64,000 bases of DNA from an uncultured bacterium (GCA_902780525.1 CACZFL010000012.1:16835-80834); one strand, 5' to 3'; positions 26,575 to 36,369 are shown, counted from the first letter of the stretch. The notes: generated from the sequence alone by a model not told the origin. Made by a program: numbers and translations.

Positions 26575-27606
26575 TTATGGTTTTATTAAAAATTTGATTG
26601 CATTACCTGCGATATGCTGCTCCATTGCCCACTCTACTTTTTCAAGCGGAAGTTCCGCTGTAATAAGCTTTTCAACTTCAACTTCCCCAGAGGCAATATA
26701 GTCAAGTGCCTGTCTGAAATATTTTGGAGTGTGGTGGAATACGCTCATAAGCTTAATATCGCCATAATGCATTTTTGTAGTATCAAATGTTACTGTAGAA
26801 CCAGATTTGCAGCCTCCAAAGAAATGAACTGTTCCCCCGGGGCGAACACACGAAAATACTCTTTCCCACATTTCAGGAAGTCCTACACATTCAACAGCAA
26901 CGTCTAGTCCTCTGCCTTCTTCCGTAAAGCTTTTGAATATTTTTTCAGGATTCGGGTATTTCTTTAAATCCACAACTTCATCAGCGTGACTAAACTCTTC
27001 AGCCAGTTTAAGCTTTATGGGATTTCTTCCTGCTGCAATTACTCTTGCTCCTTTTAGTTTTGCAAGTCGTGCAAACATAAGCCCGATAGGTCCAATACCA
27101 ATTACACCGACTGTATCACCCGGCTTAATCTCCGTTCTTTCAACTCCGTGAACAACATTTGCAAGCGGTTCCGCAAATGCAGCTTTATGGAATGGCAGAC
27201 TGTCGGGTAAAATAATTGTATTCTTTTTTACTATTCTTTCAGGAACTACAATATATTCTGCATAAGCTCCGTTTAATAAATCAAGGTTTTCGCAAAGATT
27301 GTATTCCCCTCTTTTGCAGTAAAAGCATTCTCCACAAGGAGCAGAGTTTGCACATACTACTCTGTCGCCTACTTTTACGTTCGTAACACCTTCTGATATT
27401 TTTTCAACCGTTCCTGCAAATTCGTGTCCAAATCCTGACGGGATATTTTTTATTAAAACAGGGTGACCTCTTCTGAATGTTTTAACATCAGTTCCGCAAG
27501 TTAGGGCAGCACCTACTTTTACCAGAATCTCCCCCTTTTCTAACGGCTTAATCATTGTTTCTTCATATTTTATATTTTGCGGCCCGTAAAATAATACTGC
27601 TTTCAT
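26575..27606 (-). CDS. Zinc-dependent alcohol/polyol dehydrogenase (MDR family)
   Basis: The 343-residue protein has the catalytic zinc ligands (LTCGTDVKTF, GHEFAGTV), the four-cysteine structural zinc loop (CGECFYCKRGEYNLC) and the NAD(P) motif GVIGIGPIGLMFARLA, as in sorbitol, threonine or other medium-chain dehydrogenases. It oxidises or reduces an alcohol, polyol or amino alcohol; the substrate is not predictable. Its ATG overlaps the lgt stop codon (TAATG), so translation is coupled, though no functional link to lipoproteins is known. Confidence 0.88.
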   Translation of the reverse strand: MKAVLFYGPQNIKYEETMIKPLEKGEILVKVGAALTCGTDVKTFRRGHPVLIKNIPSGFGHEFAGTVEKISEGVTNVKVGDRVVCANSAPCGECFYCKRGEYNLCENLDLLNGAYAEYIVVPERIVKKNTIILPDSLPFHKAAFAEPLANVVHGVERTEIKPGDTVGVIGIGPIGLMFARLAKLKGARVIAAGRNPIKLKLAEEFSHADEVVDLKKYPNPEKIFKSFTEEGRGLDVAVECVGLPEMWERVFSCVRPGGTVHFFGGCKSGSTVTFDTTKMHYGDIKLMSVFHHTPKYFRQALDYIASGEVEVEKLITAELPLEKVEWAMEQHIAGNAIKFLIKP

Positions 27607-28397
27607 TATTTTATTAAATCCTTGGTTCGGTTATTAAGTAACAAAAGTATTATTGATAAAATTATTATACCAACAGATGCAATAATTGCAACTGATACTC
27701 CAAAAATATATCTGACGCAGTCAATACGTATGCATTCTACTATAATTCTGGCTGCTGAATATAGTATCAGATACAAAAGTGCAATATTTCCGTCTTTTTT
27801 TAACTTTTTAGAGCGTGCAAGATATAATAATGTTCCGAAAATAAATAAGTCCAGAATACTCTCGTATAAAAAAGCCGGATGGTAATAATCAATATCCTGA
27901 AAAGGTATTTGTCTGTACTGAGGAGCTATGTATAATTTCCAGGGCAAATTTGTGGGAAGACCGTACGCTTCAGAGTTGAAAAAGTTTCCCCACCTTCCGA
28001 TTGCCTGACCTAATGCAAGTCCTATTGCAGATACATCACACAGCTTTTTTATTGATGTCTTGTGTCTGTACGCATATATCAATAAGCCGAGCAATCCGCC
28101 AATAATAGCACCGTGGATTGAGATTCCGCCGTGTCTTATTGCCAATATTTCTGTCGGAAATCGCATATAAAAACCGATATCCATAAAGCAATAGTATAAT
28201 CTTGCTCCTATAATACCAAAAATAATCAGATAAGGAGCTAAGTCTATAATTGTTTCTTTTTTTAGTTCAAAGTACTTTACGCCGATTCTGTCAGCAACCA
28301 GCGTTCCTACTGCTATTGCGATAGCAAGAATTACACCGTAAAAGTAAATATGAACACCAAATATTGTGCATAAGATTTGTGATGGAGAGGTGAACAT
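27606..28397 (-). CDS. lgt: Prolipoprotein diacylglyceryl transferase
   Basis: Lgt is the inner-membrane enzyme that moves diacylglycerol from phosphatidylglycerol to the lipobox cysteine. The 263-residue protein has about seven hydrophobic segments, the conserved RHGGISIHGAIIGG stretch and the Lgt signature GRWGNFFNSEAYG, followed by YRQIPFQDIDYYHPAFLYE. It lies between a TPR lipoprotein-like gene and a dehydrogenase gene in one minus-strand operon. Confidence 0.95.
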   Translation of the reverse strand: MFTSPSQILCTIFGVHIYFYGVILAIAIAVGTLVADRIGVKYFELKKETIIDLAPYLIIFGIIGARLYYCFMDIGFYMRFPTEILAIRHGGISIHGAIIGGLLGLLIYAYRHKTSIKKLCDVSAIGLALGQAIGRWGNFFNSEAYGLPTNLPWKLYIAPQYRQIPFQDIDYYHPAFLYESILDLFIFGTLLYLARSKKLKKDGNIALLYLILYSAARIIVECIRIDCVRYIFGVSVAIIASVGIIILSIILLLLNNRTKDLIK

Positions 28398-28410
28398 TTT
28401 TACTTCTTTC

Positions 28411-28977
28411 TTACTTTTTGCTGTTCTGTTCTATAAACTCTTCAGACTGTTTAATCATTTCTTCAACAGTATCTCTGTCTTTTGTGTCAGGAACGTGTTC
28501 CAGATAAATTTTCAGATTTTTTATTGCTGATAATTTAAGGTCAATAATGCTTTCTTTATCAAGTTTTACAACATCTCTTTTTATATCAACAGAATCTTTT
28601 TCTGTGTCAGCAACAGCTGTTTCTTCAACTTCTGCTTTTTCATACATATCATCGGCAAATCCGATTTGTGCAACCCCCAGAGAATAATAAAAATCATAAA
28701 AATCAGGTTTAATTTTTATACCGTTTTCAAGAGCCTCTATTGCAATATCATATTTATTTGCGCCTATTGCAGCAACACCAAGGTTGTAATATGTTTCATA
28801 CATTGTGTTATCTAAATCAAGGCTGGCTTGTAATCTGTTCACTGCTGATTCATAATCACCTTTCTGCATAAACTCTGCAGCTTTGTTGTTAAGTTCCTGA
28901 ACAGCTATATTATTAATGCAGGCAGTAGAAATTACCGCAGCAAATAAAATTGATACTATTAATAAGGCTTTTTTCAT
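28411..28977 (-). CDS. TPR protein, probable lipoprotein
   Basis: With ATG 28977 the 188-residue protein starts MKKALLIVSILFAAVISTAC, a signal peptide ending in a cysteine; STAC is an imperfect lipobox (Ser rather than Leu/Val/Ile at -3). Two or three TPR motifs follow (AAEFMQKGDYESAVNRLQAS; YNLGVAAIGANKYDIAIEAL; FYYSLGVAQIG), then a charged helical tail. TPRs mediate protein contacts, here probably in the periplasm. Its position directly before lgt fits a lipoprotein. Frame upstream to 29025 is open but lacks a ribosome binding site. Confidence 0.78.
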   Translation of the reverse strand: MKKALLIVSILFAAVISTACINNIAVQELNNKAAEFMQKGDYESAVNRLQASLDLDNTMYETYYNLGVAAIGANKYDIAIEALENGIKIKPDFYDFYYSLGVAQIGFADDMYEKAEVEETAVADTEKDSVDIKRDVVKLDKESIIDLKLSAIKNLKIYLEHVPDTKDRDTVEEMIKQSEEFIEQNSKK

Positions 28978-29074
28978 CTCTCTTTTCCCATAATTATTCG
29001 TACCTAGCCATTTTAATACACACAAATCAATTAATCAAGAATGTAAAGATTTTGTCATGTATAAGCTGCGAAAT

Positions 29075-29109
29075 AAAAAAGCGCTAATCTTTTGATTAAC
29101 GCTTCTTTT
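29075..29109 (-). terminator. Terminator of the oxaloacetate decarboxylase operon
   Basis: Minus strand: AAGCGTTAATC pairs with GATTAGCGCTT (one G-U) around a 4-base loop, followed by a T run. It lies 21 bases after the oadB stop. Confidence 0.78.
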
Positions 29110-29129
29110 ATTTATGTTTTTATTTACTC

Positions 29130-30326
29130 TTAGTGGCATAATGCAAGGAGCACACCTGCTGCGACTGCTGAACCGATTACACCTGATACGTTCGGTCCCA
29201 TTGCGTGCATCAGCAAGAAGTTTTGAGGATTAGCTTCTAAACCTACTTTATTAGCTACACGTGCTGCCATAGGTACCGCAGAAACGCCTGCCGCACCAAT
29301 TAACGGGTTAACTTTTGTTTTAGAACACAAGTTCATAAGTTTTGCCATACAAACACCTGCTGCGGTTGCAAGTGAAAATGCAACAACACCAAGGATTAAT
29401 ATGAATAATGTTTGTACTGTCAAGAACTGTCCTGCAGAAAGTTTTGAACCTACTGACAAACCTAAGAATATTGTAACAATATTGATTAATGCGTTTTGCA
29501 TTGTGTCTGAAAGTCTTTCAACAACACCGCATTCTTTACACAAGTTACCGAAACATAAAGCACCTAAAAGCGGACAAGCACTTGGTAACAAAATTACGCA
29601 GAGAAGTAATATCATAAGCGGGAATACAATTTTCTCGCGTTTAGAAACTTCTCTTAATTGTTCCATCTGAATTTCACGTTCTGCTTTTGTCGTAAAGAAC
29701 TTCATAATCGGAGGCTGAATAACCGGAACCAAAGCCATATAAGAATATGCTGCAACAGCGATTGGTCCGAGTAAGTTTTCAGCAAGTTTAGTTGTTACAT
29801 AAATTGAAGTCGGGCCGTCAGCACCGCCGATGATACCAATTGATGCAGCTTCCGGAAGTGTAAATCCGAACAAACAGTATGCCATAAGCAATGCACCAAA
29901 GATACCAAACTGAGCAGCGCCGCCTAAGAGTGCCATCTTAGGGTTAGCAATAAGCGGACCGAAGTCTGTCATTGCACCTACACCCATAAAGATTATTAAC
30001 GGGAATAATCCTTTATGAATACCTGCTTCAAAAATTATACCCAAGAATCCGTTAGGTCCTGCAATTTCTTCCCCTAATGGCATCGGAATATTTGATAACA
30101 AACCGCCGAATGCTATAGGTACAAGAAGTAACGGTTCAAATTGTTTTTTGATACCAAGCCACAGAAGGAACAGACAGATAATAATCATTATCCATTGACC
30201 GTGTGCTTCCAATATTTGTTCAAACCCTGAAACTTCAGTATTTGCAAATGCGTTTTGCGCTGAATGTACAAAACCCATTATACCTGTTGTTTCCCAGAGG
30301 GTATGTAAACCATCTACTATATTCAT
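29130..30326 (-). CDS. oadB: Na+-pumping decarboxylase beta subunit (OadB type)
   Basis: The 398-residue integral membrane protein is the carboxybiotin decarboxylase and Na+ pump of oxaloacetate/methylmalonyl-CoA decarboxylases. Seen: the N-terminal targeting region, [17 protein letters not shown], the [10 protein letters not shown] motif whose Asp is needed for Na+ transport, [13 protein letters not shown] [11 protein letters not shown], and the terminal [20 protein letters not shown]. It couples biotin decarboxylation to sodium export, giving an ion gradient under anaerobic conditions. It is last in the birA-oadG-oadA-oadB order. Confidence 0.93.
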   Translation of the reverse strand: MNIVDGLHTLWETTGIMGFVHSAQNAFANTEVSGFEQILEAHGQWIMIIICLFLLWLGIKKQFEPLLLVPIAFGGLLSNIPMPLGEEIAGPNGFLGIIFEAGIHKGLFPLIIFMGVGAMTDFGPLIANPKMALLGGAAQFGIFGALLMAYCLFGFTLPEAASIGIIGGADGPTSIYVTTKLAENLLGPIAVAAYSYMALVPVIQPPIMKFFTTKAEREIQMEQLREVSKREKIVFPLMILLLCVILLPSACPLLGALCFGNLCKECGVVERLSDTMQNALINIVTIFLGLSVGSKLSAGQFLTVQTLFILILGVVAFSLATAAGVCMAKLMNLCSKTKVNPLIGAAGVSAVPMAARVANKVGLEANPQNFLLMHAMGPNVSGVIGSAVAAGVLLALCH

Positions 30327-30339
30327 TTACTTTTCCCCC

Positions 30340-32154
30340 TTATCCGATAACTACCATAGCCTGACCTGTTACAACCTTATCGCCTTGAGCAACTAAGATT
30401 GAGTTAACAGTTCCTGCTTTTGGTGATTTTACTTCTGTTTCCATTTTCATAGCTTCAACTACAAGAAGAACATCGCCTTCTGCAACTTCCTGTCCTTCTG
30501 AAACTTCTATTCTGAGTACGTTACCCGGAAGACCTGCTTTGATTTCTTCGCCTTCACTGGCAGAAGCTGATGAACCTTTTACTTCTATACCTGATTTTAC
30601 ATCAATATCATAAGCCTTTCCGTTAACGGTTGCTTTTTTGTCGCCTTCAAGTTTAACAGCATAGTTTTTACCATTAATTTTAACTGTATATTCGCCTGAT
30701 GCATTAGATGTTGCTGCGGCAGCTTTCGGAGCATCTGCTTTAACTTTGTTAACTGATATCTGACCTTTGCCGAGTAAGAAATCGATACCTTTGTCAACGT
30801 TACCATCTTTGCAGGCTGCTGCAATGAAGATGTTTTCTTCCGTTGTAGGAAGTCCTGCTGCTTCAAGACGTTTTTTAGCAGCTTCTACACCTTTTTCAGG
30901 GTCTTTCTCGTTCAGGTCAACAACTTTTTCTGTTGTTGGTTGTAAACCTGTTTTTTCTTCTGCCCATTTTACAAGTTCCGGATCAGGTTCACAAGGTGTT
31001 TTACCGAAGTATCCAAGTAACATTTTTGCGTAACCGGGGTTAGCCTGTTCCCAAGGATGTTCAGTAATTGCATTCAGGAATGACTGTTGAGCGTAGAACT
31101 GTGAAACAGGTGTTACGGATGTTGCATAACCGCCTCTTTCTACAACTTCCTTCATATTTGCTATAAGTTTCGGGAACTTGTCTAACATACCCATATCTTT
31201 TAACTGGTTAACAGTTGTAGCTGTTGCACCACCAGGAAGTGGAGCCTGAATAAGAATCGGGTTAACAGCAAGAGAAATCGGAGATATCGGATAATCTTTC
31301 ATACATTCTTTGAAGATTTCTTCTGTTTCCATGATCTTCTTGATATCTAAGCCTAAGTCATATTCAGTACCTTTAAGTGCGTGCCACATAGATATGATAT
31401 CAGGTTGACCTGTTCCGCCTGAAACAGGTTTCATTGCAAGGTCAATTCCGTCAGCACCGCCTTCAAGAGCTGCAAGATATGCAGCTAAGCCTGTGCCTGC
31501 AGTTTCGTGAGAATGGAATCTGATGTGAGCATCCTGACCCAAAAGTTCACGTGCCATTTTTACTGTTGCATAAACTTTTCTAGGGTTAGAAGTACCTGAA
31601 GCATCTTTGAATGCCAAAGAATCAAACGGAAGTCCGCTATCCAAAATATTTCTTAATACTCTTTCATAGAAAGCAACATCGTGAGCGCCTTCGCAGCCAT
31701 AAGGAAGTTCCATCATTGTAATAGTAACTTCGTGTTTAAGACCATATTTTTTGATTGAATTTGCAGAATCGATTAAGTTATTTACATCGTTTAATGCATC
31801 AAAGTTTCTGATTACATTAACACCGTGTTTTGCAAACATTTTTGCGTGAAGGTCAATAACATCTCTTGGTTGAGAGTTTAGACCAACTACGTTTACACCT
31901 CTTGCAAGAGATTGTAATGTAACATCAGGACCTGCTGCCTCTCTGATTTTATCCATAGTTTCAAAAGCATTTTCGTTGCAGAAGAAAATCGGAGCCTGAA
32001 AACGAGCACCGCCTGCTGTTTCAAAATGTTTAATTCCTGCACTTACAGCTGATTGTAATGCCGGAATGAAGTCATCAACGAGAACTTTTGCCCCGAAGAT
32101 TGATTGGAAACCGTCTCTGAATGACGTATCCATAACTTTGATTAATTTTGTCAT
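30340..32154 (-). CDS. oadA: Oxaloacetate decarboxylase alpha subunit / pyruvate carboxylase subunit B with biotin domain
   Basis: The 604-residue protein has a carboxyltransferase TIM barrel (KVMDTSFRDGFQS at the start, FDSLAFKDASGTSNPRKVY, IRFHSHETAGTGLAAYLAAL, DLAMKPVSGGTGQPD), a helical PYC_OADA domain and a C-terminal biotinyl domain with Lys570 in EAMKMET, after an Ala/Ser-rich linker. It moves carboxylate from oxaloacetate (or a related acid) to biotin for OadB. The substrate could also be another acid, since related sodium pumps share this plan. It is 13 bases upstream of oadB and 26 bases downstream of oadG. Confidence 0.94.
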   Translation of the reverse strand: MTKLIKVMDTSFRDGFQSIFGAKVLVDDFIPALQSAVSAGIKHFETAGGARFQAPIFFCNENAFETMDKIREAAGPDVTLQSLARGVNVVGLNSQPRDVIDLHAKMFAKHGVNVIRNFDALNDVNNLIDSANSIKKYGLKHEVTITMMELPYGCEGAHDVAFYERVLRNILDSGLPFDSLAFKDASGTSNPRKVYATVKMARELLGQDAHIRFHSHETAGTGLAAYLAALEGGADGIDLAMKPVSGGTGQPDIISMWHALKGTEYDLGLDIKKIMETEEIFKECMKDYPISPISLAVNPILIQAPLPGGATATTVNQLKDMGMLDKFPKLIANMKEVVERGGYATSVTPVSQFYAQQSFLNAITEHPWEQANPGYAKMLLGYFGKTPCEPDPELVKWAEEKTGLQPTTEKVVDLNEKDPEKGVEAAKKRLEAAGLPTTEENIFIAAACKDGNVDKGIDFLLGKGQISVNKVKADAPKAAAATSNASGEYTVKINGKNYAVKLEGDKKATVNGKAYDIDVKSGIEVKGSSASASEGEEIKAGLPGNVLRIEVSEGQEVAEGDVLLVVEAMKMETEVKSPKAGTVNSILVAQGDKVVTGQAMVVIG

Positions 32155-32180
32155 AATATTATCTCCATTTATTATATTAA

Positions 32181-32417
32181 TTATTTTTTTGCAAACATAG
32201 CTGCGACTATGGCAGCTGCAACTTCTGAATCGTCAGAAACAACAGTTTTCTTTGATGCTCCTGCTGTTTGCGGAACTGCTTCCGGAAAAATTTCATTAAG
32301 TTTTCTGACAATTTTTGACATAATGAACATTGAAATAATCATTAAGCATAAAAAAGAAAGAACTGTTCCCATGCCTATAAGCATTGCGGACAATCCTTCA
32401 ATTAATAATTCGTTCAT
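32181..32417 (-). CDS. oadG: Decarboxylase gamma subunit (OadG type)
   Basis: This 78-residue protein has one membrane helix (LSAMLIGMGTVLSFLCLMII) followed by a short cytosolic part with lysine and proline and a C-terminal VAAAIVAAMFAKK helix, as in OadG subunits that anchor the alpha subunit to the beta subunit. Its ATG overlaps the birA stop by four bases (ATGA), which couples it to the biotin ligase. Confidence 0.87.
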   Translation of the reverse strand: MNELLIEGLSAMLIGMGTVLSFLCLMIISMFIMSKIVRKLNEIFPEAVPQTAGASKKTVVSDDSEVAAAIVAAMFAKK

Positions 32418-33148
32418 AAAATATCTCCTATTAAAAGTATTTGTTCTTTGTTATCTTTGTCAATTATTTTTAACGCACCGTTATCTGTAATATCAATTAC
32501 TTTCCCTTCTGTTGTTTTGTCAAAAACTTTTACGGATACGTTTTCATTGAGGAACTCAGCTCTTCTTTTATAATCTTCTTTTATTGATATAAAACCATCC
32601 TCAATAAACCTATTATAATATAAACAAAACTTGTTGATAACATTTTTCAGGAATTTTTCTTTATCAATAAATTTTCCTGTTTCAATATTCAAGGAAGTTG
32701 CAGGTTGGTCGATATTTTCAAGAATCTCTTTAGGTACATTCAGATTTACGCCAAATCCTAAAACGAGCCCTTTTAACATGTATTTCCCGTCAGAATCATT
32801 TACCCCGACTGCTTCGGCAAGTATTCCCGATATCTTTTTCCCGTGAATCCTTATATCATTTGGCCATTTGATTTTTGGGTAAATATCATATTCTTCAAAA
32901 ACTTCTGCAAGAACAACGCATAACAGTTGTGTTAAATTGGAATAAACTTCCTTCATTTCATATGATGGCTTTAGAACAATACTTGCGTAAATATTATCTT
33001 CACCGGTATAGTTCCATTTTCTCTGAAGTCTTCCCCGCCCTGCTGTTTGTTTATAAGTATAAACAACTGTTCTGTCAGGAATATCATTTATCCCTTCTTT
33101 TGCGAATTTATTCGTTGAATCAATCTCTTCCAAGTATAAATAGTTCAT
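32414..33148 (-). CDS. birA: Biotin--[carboxylase/decarboxylase] ligase, without HTH domain
   Basis: The 244-residue protein is a class I biotin ligase: EEIDSTNKFAKE, the biotin/AMP loop AGRGRLQRKW, KWPNDIRIHGKKISGILAE, VLGFGVNLN and a C-terminal SH3-like domain. It lacks the N-terminal helix-turn-helix of E. coli BirA, so it is not expected to be a repressor. It leads the decarboxylase operon and can modify Lys570 of OadA. I use ATG 33148; a TTG two codons earlier is also in frame. TATAAT ends about 7 bases before the ATG, so the mRNA may be leaderless. Confidence 0.94.
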   Translation of the reverse strand: MNYLYLEEIDSTNKFAKEGINDIPDRTVVYTYKQTAGRGRLQRKWNYTGEDNIYASIVLKPSYEMKEVYSNLTQLLCVVLAEVFEEYDIYPKIKWPNDIRIHGKKISGILAEAVGVNDSDGKYMLKGLVLGFGVNLNVPKEILENIDQPATSLNIETGKFIDKEKFLKNVINKFCLYYNRFIEDGFISIKEDYKRRAEFLNENVSVKVFDKTTEGKVIDITDNGALKIIDKDNKEQILLIGDIL

Positions 33149-33181
33149 AAGCAAAATTATACTATAATATTGAATATAATA

Positions 33182-33214
33182 AAAACCGTTCTTTACAAAG
33201 AAGAACGGTTTTTA
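33182..33214. terminator. Bidirectional-looking hairpin terminator
   Basis: AAAAACCGTTCTT and AAGAACGGTTTTT pair perfectly around a short loop, with A and T runs on both sides. On the minus strand it terminates the gene ending at 33234, and it stands just before the birA promoter. Confidence 0.85.
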
Positions 33215-33233
33215 TTTTTAATTATTGATAAAA

Positions 33234-35333
33234 TTATGCAGATTGTTTTACATTTTTATCAGATGTAATAGCAATTTCTTTTGCACTATTTTCGTTTTCA
33301 GCGTTTAAAGCAATTTCTCTTGCGTGTCTTCTTGCAATGCGTCTGTCATTGTACCAGTCACCGAGTTTGTTTGCAAACGGTGTAATTAATACCGGAGAAA
33401 CGTATCTGTAAACTGTTGTGAATATTAATAAGCTTGCAAGAACTCTGATGCCTTTAATCTTATCTGATAAAGCTTTAAGCTGTTCTTCTGTATAAGGTTT
33501 GCCTATTTTAGTTTCTTCAATTACACGTTTTTGTCTTTGCAAGCCTGAATATCTGTATTCTTTGTTTTTTACAAAATTGTTTAATTTAGAATCTGCTGTA
33601 TAAGCCATGAATGTCGGAACAAAGAAACATAATATCTGGTTAATTGCAAGAGTTGTGCGTTTTTCTGAATCTAAATCCTTTTTTGATAATGTCTGCTGGA
33701 CATAAACACTACTCGTAATTAAAGAACCGATTGTTGACATATGCGCGGTTAATTTGCCCTGTAATTGAGCTAATTTTCCTGAGTATTTATGTATTGTCGG
33801 GTTCTTTATGATTCTTGCACCAAATTCTCTTCCCAGCCATTTTACAAAGCCTGACGGTTCTTTTGATTTTCCTTTGAATGTAGGTTGTTGAGCAACAGCA
33901 GGTTTAACTTCATTTTTTACAACATCCTGTTTAACTGTCTGTACTTCAGGTTTTTGTTCTGCAGGTTTTTTGCGTTTTTCCAGGTGGAATACTCGTTTCA
34001 GTACCCACGGAATCATTGCAATTGTAGTTGCTGCAATCGGGATTCTGAATGCCAAATCCGGTAACCATTCAATAAGCTTCATCTGTCCTTCGTTTGCCAA
34101 GTCAGCTTCAACCATTGCATTGTTGATAGGAGTGCCAAGTCTGCCATTTCTGCCGTTATCTAAATAGGATACTAATTTGTATTCTTTGTCTTTTTTATCG
34201 AATCTTTTTTCGCCTGTTCTTCTTGGTCTGTAATCTGCTGTTTCAAGTTCTGATGCAACATTAATCTCATCCAAATCAAGCTTCCATTGTTTTCCGTCAA
34301 CGGTGCGCCATTTTCTGAAATCATTTACTATATTATTCTTTTTGTCAGCATAAACTGAATTGATATCTAAATTGCCCCAGTTTGTATCTTTTGATTCTTT
34401 GATTAATTTATCAAAGTATTCATGGTTCAAATCTCTTAAAAGGAACTGTGTTTCACCGAATCCTTTTTCTTTTACTACAATGCCAATGTTTTTCATATCT
34501 ATTGCATCGTACAGACTTCTTCCGTCTTTAAGTTTTACTTCGTTGAAAGATTTTCCTTTGTATTTTGCCCAGTCAACATCGACTTTTAATATGTCTTTGA
34601 ATGTTTTGTCCGATACATCGGCGAGATGTTTGAACTGAGGAAGCATGTCAACTTGTTTGATATCATCAATAAACTTGTTTCCCTTTATATCTTTCCAGAG
34701 TTTTTTATCAAGTCTTTTTCCTGCTTCATCTGTAATTGATTCTATGTTCAAATGCGGATAAAGACGTCTCAATACATCATCACCCATTTTTTGGATTAGG
34801 TGAGCCTGTGCATATTTGCCTCCCTGCTTAAACGGATAAGTTAACGGTGTAGTAAGAACAAAACCTGCAATACCTGATGATATTGAGTGTGCTGCCGCAT
34901 ATTTGTTATTTGTTTTCCCTTCTTTATCAGGCATAAACATAATTGTTGCCGGTCTTAATACTGTACATACAATTGCTGCGAGTCCTGCCTGTGTAATCGG
35001 TCCGAAGTTTGATACTTTCAGCATGTTATCAAAAAGGGAACCAAGTAAAAACTCGTCCCCCTTTTTTTTCTCAAGCTGGGGTTCACTCTTGATTTCCCCA
35101 ACCGATTTTTTTGTTATATTAATAATCTTTTTTGCATCTTTCAGAACTGTCTTGCTCTTTCCGAATGATACGGACGAACTATACAATTCCGCGCTCTCAG
35201 CCGATAACTTCGGCATTAACATCTGCTCTGAGTAATTTTTTAATCTAAAGTCCTTAGACGATACATTGCTGGTTGATTGTTGATTAAGTTGTACTAAAGA
35301 GTTTAGATTTTGCGTTTTATGAATCTTCATCAT
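33234..35333 (-). CDS. Large membrane protein of unknown, lineage-type family (paralogue of the 13324 gene)
   Basis: With ATG 35333 (preceded by TTGGAAAC) the protein has 699 residues. It has a polar N-terminus, SVSFGKSKTVLKDAKK, hydrophobic stretches (FGPITQAGLAAIVCTVLRPATI; SGIAGFVLTTPLTYP; IPIAATTIAMIPWVLKRV; VLASLLIFTTVYRYVSPVL), a basic linker with PTFKGKS, and a long polar middle (about 190-400) rich in KDG and Asp/Lys that may be a globular insert. The order of hydrophobic segment, basic linker, FKGK, then further hydrophobic segments matches the 13324 gene product. Function unknown. An earlier in-frame ATG (35381) lies in what is probably promoter sequence. Confidence 0.72.
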   Translation of the reverse strand: MMKIHKTQNLNSLVQLNQQSTSNVSSKDFRLKNYSEQMLMPKLSAESAELYSSSVSFGKSKTVLKDAKKIINITKKSVGEIKSEPQLEKKKGDEFLLGSLFDNMLKVSNFGPITQAGLAAIVCTVLRPATIMFMPDKEGKTNNKYAAAHSISSGIAGFVLTTPLTYPFKQGGKYAQAHLIQKMGDDVLRRLYPHLNIESITDEAGKRLDKKLWKDIKGNKFIDDIKQVDMLPQFKHLADVSDKTFKDILKVDVDWAKYKGKSFNEVKLKDGRSLYDAIDMKNIGIVVKEKGFGETQFLLRDLNHEYFDKLIKESKDTNWGNLDINSVYADKKNNIVNDFRKWRTVDGKQWKLDLDEINVASELETADYRPRRTGEKRFDKKDKEYKLVSYLDNGRNGRLGTPINNAMVEADLANEGQMKLIEWLPDLAFRIPIAATTIAMIPWVLKRVFHLEKRKKPAEQKPEVQTVKQDVVKNEVKPAVAQQPTFKGKSKEPSGFVKWLGREFGARIIKNPTIHKYSGKLAQLQGKLTAHMSTIGSLITSSVYVQQTLSKKDLDSEKRTTLAINQILCFFVPTFMAYTADSKLNNFVKNKEYRYSGLQRQKRVIEETKIGKPYTEEQLKALSDKIKGIRVLASLLIFTTVYRYVSPVLITPFANKLGDWYNDRRIARRHAREIALNAENENSAKEIAITSDKNVKQSA

Positions 35334-35423
35334 AGTTTCCAATCTAATTTGTTTTGTCTCTACACATTTATCATAAAACAAATCAAAAGAATTTTTGCTA
35401 GTTAGTTAAAATATTGTTACAAT

Positions 35424-35451
35424 TTGTGAAAAACAACCCCAAATGTATAAT
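35424..35451 (+). promoter_or_regulatory. Sigma-70-like promoter of the 35466 gene
   Basis: TTGTGA (35424-35429), a 16-base spacer and TATAAT (35446-35451), ending 14 bases before the ATG at 35466, so the leader is very short. Confidence 0.55.
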
Positions 35452-35465
35452 AAATATAGGATTGT

Positions 35466-36329
35466 ATGCTTATGAAAAATAGTAAAATCACATTAAGAAT
35501 TGTAACAATTACACTTTTTGTACTAATATCATGTACAAATCATGTCTTTTCTTTTGATTTAGACATGACTGTTGAGGATGATATTAGAAAAAATTACAAC
35601 TCTTCTAAGCTTATTAAAGATACAAATATTGAATATTCGGAAGAATTGCCCGAACTTCCCGAAAAACTGAAAAATAAACAATCTGTTTCTGTGAAAAAGA
35701 CAAATCCTGTTTCTGTTCCAAAGTCGCAGGTAACGATTAAACCTCTGACAGGTAATATAAAAATATCAAAAGGAACTTCTTTTGACGTTGTCAGTACGGC
35801 TAAAATATCAGATTGGCAGACAAAAGGTGCTGTTGTTAGATTTAAAACGACAAAGTCTCTTTATAAAAAGAAATACAAAATCCCTGCATCAACTGTTTTT
35901 GTCGGTAAAGTTATAGAATCTCACCAGCCCCAGGTGTCATGCAACGGAGGACTTGTTGTTATTAGAGTACAAAGCATGCAATACAATGGCACGACAGTTC
36001 CATTATGCGCCTATATAACCAGGGCTGATGAAAAAATGATTTTTTTAAATAATATAAAAGGCGAAAGAACTTATCTTAAAACAGTTTGGAAAAAAGGAAA
36101 TTGGGGACGGTCTTTGTTTAGCCGAATGATGACACTTACGATAAATTTAGGCAGTGACGGTTCAACATTCCTTCTGTCACCTTTCCCTTTTTTATACGGA
36201 ACGATATGTCTTGGTGCTAATACATTAATCTCACCCGTTACCGCATTCTTCCAAAAAGGAAAGCATGTTTCGATTCCGTCGGGAAGTCAGTTCAGAATAA
36301 AACTTCTGGAAGACGCTTATATAGATTAA
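35466..36329 (+). CDS. Exported protein of unknown function
   Basis: The 287-residue protein begins with a signal peptide (LRIVTITLFVLISCTNHVFSF). The mature part has a polar, Pro/Lys-rich linker (about 50-95) and a beta-rich domain with FDVVSTAKISDWQTKGAVVRF, KIPASTVFVGKVIESHQPQV and SGSQFRIKLLEDAYID. The last pattern (an unpolar, glycine-led segment ending in IPSGSQFRIKL) is like periplasmic or outer-membrane beta domains, but I cannot name a family. ATG 35472 is an equally possible start. A hairpin terminator follows immediately. Confidence 0.72.
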   Translation: MLMKNSKITLRIVTITLFVLISCTNHVFSFDLDMTVEDDIRKNYNSSKLIKDTNIEYSEELPELPEKLKNKQSVSVKKTNPVSVPKSQVTIKPLTGNIKISKGTSFDVVSTAKISDWQTKGAVVRFKTTKSLYKKKYKIPASTVFVGKVIESHQPQVSCNGGLVVIRVQSMQYNGTTVPLCAYITRADEKMIFLNNIKGERTYLKTVWKKGNWGRSLFSRMMTLTINLGSDGSTFLLSPFPFLYGTICLGANTLISPVTAFFQKGKHVSIPSGSQFRIKLLEDAYID

Positions 36330-36341
36330 ACTTAAAAACGA

Positions 36342-36369
36342 AAAAGCCGTACTTTCGTATGGCTTTTGT
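36342..36369 (+). terminator. Terminator after the exported protein gene
   Basis: AAAAGCCGTAC and GTATGGCTTTT pair with one G-U around a 4-base loop, followed by T-rich sequence. Confidence 0.75.

Noticed and set aside
26559..26580. Hairpin ATAATATT/AATATTAT after the dehydrogenase gene as a terminator
   Set aside because: The stem is only A-T pairs and lacks a following T run on the right strand, so it is too weak to call.
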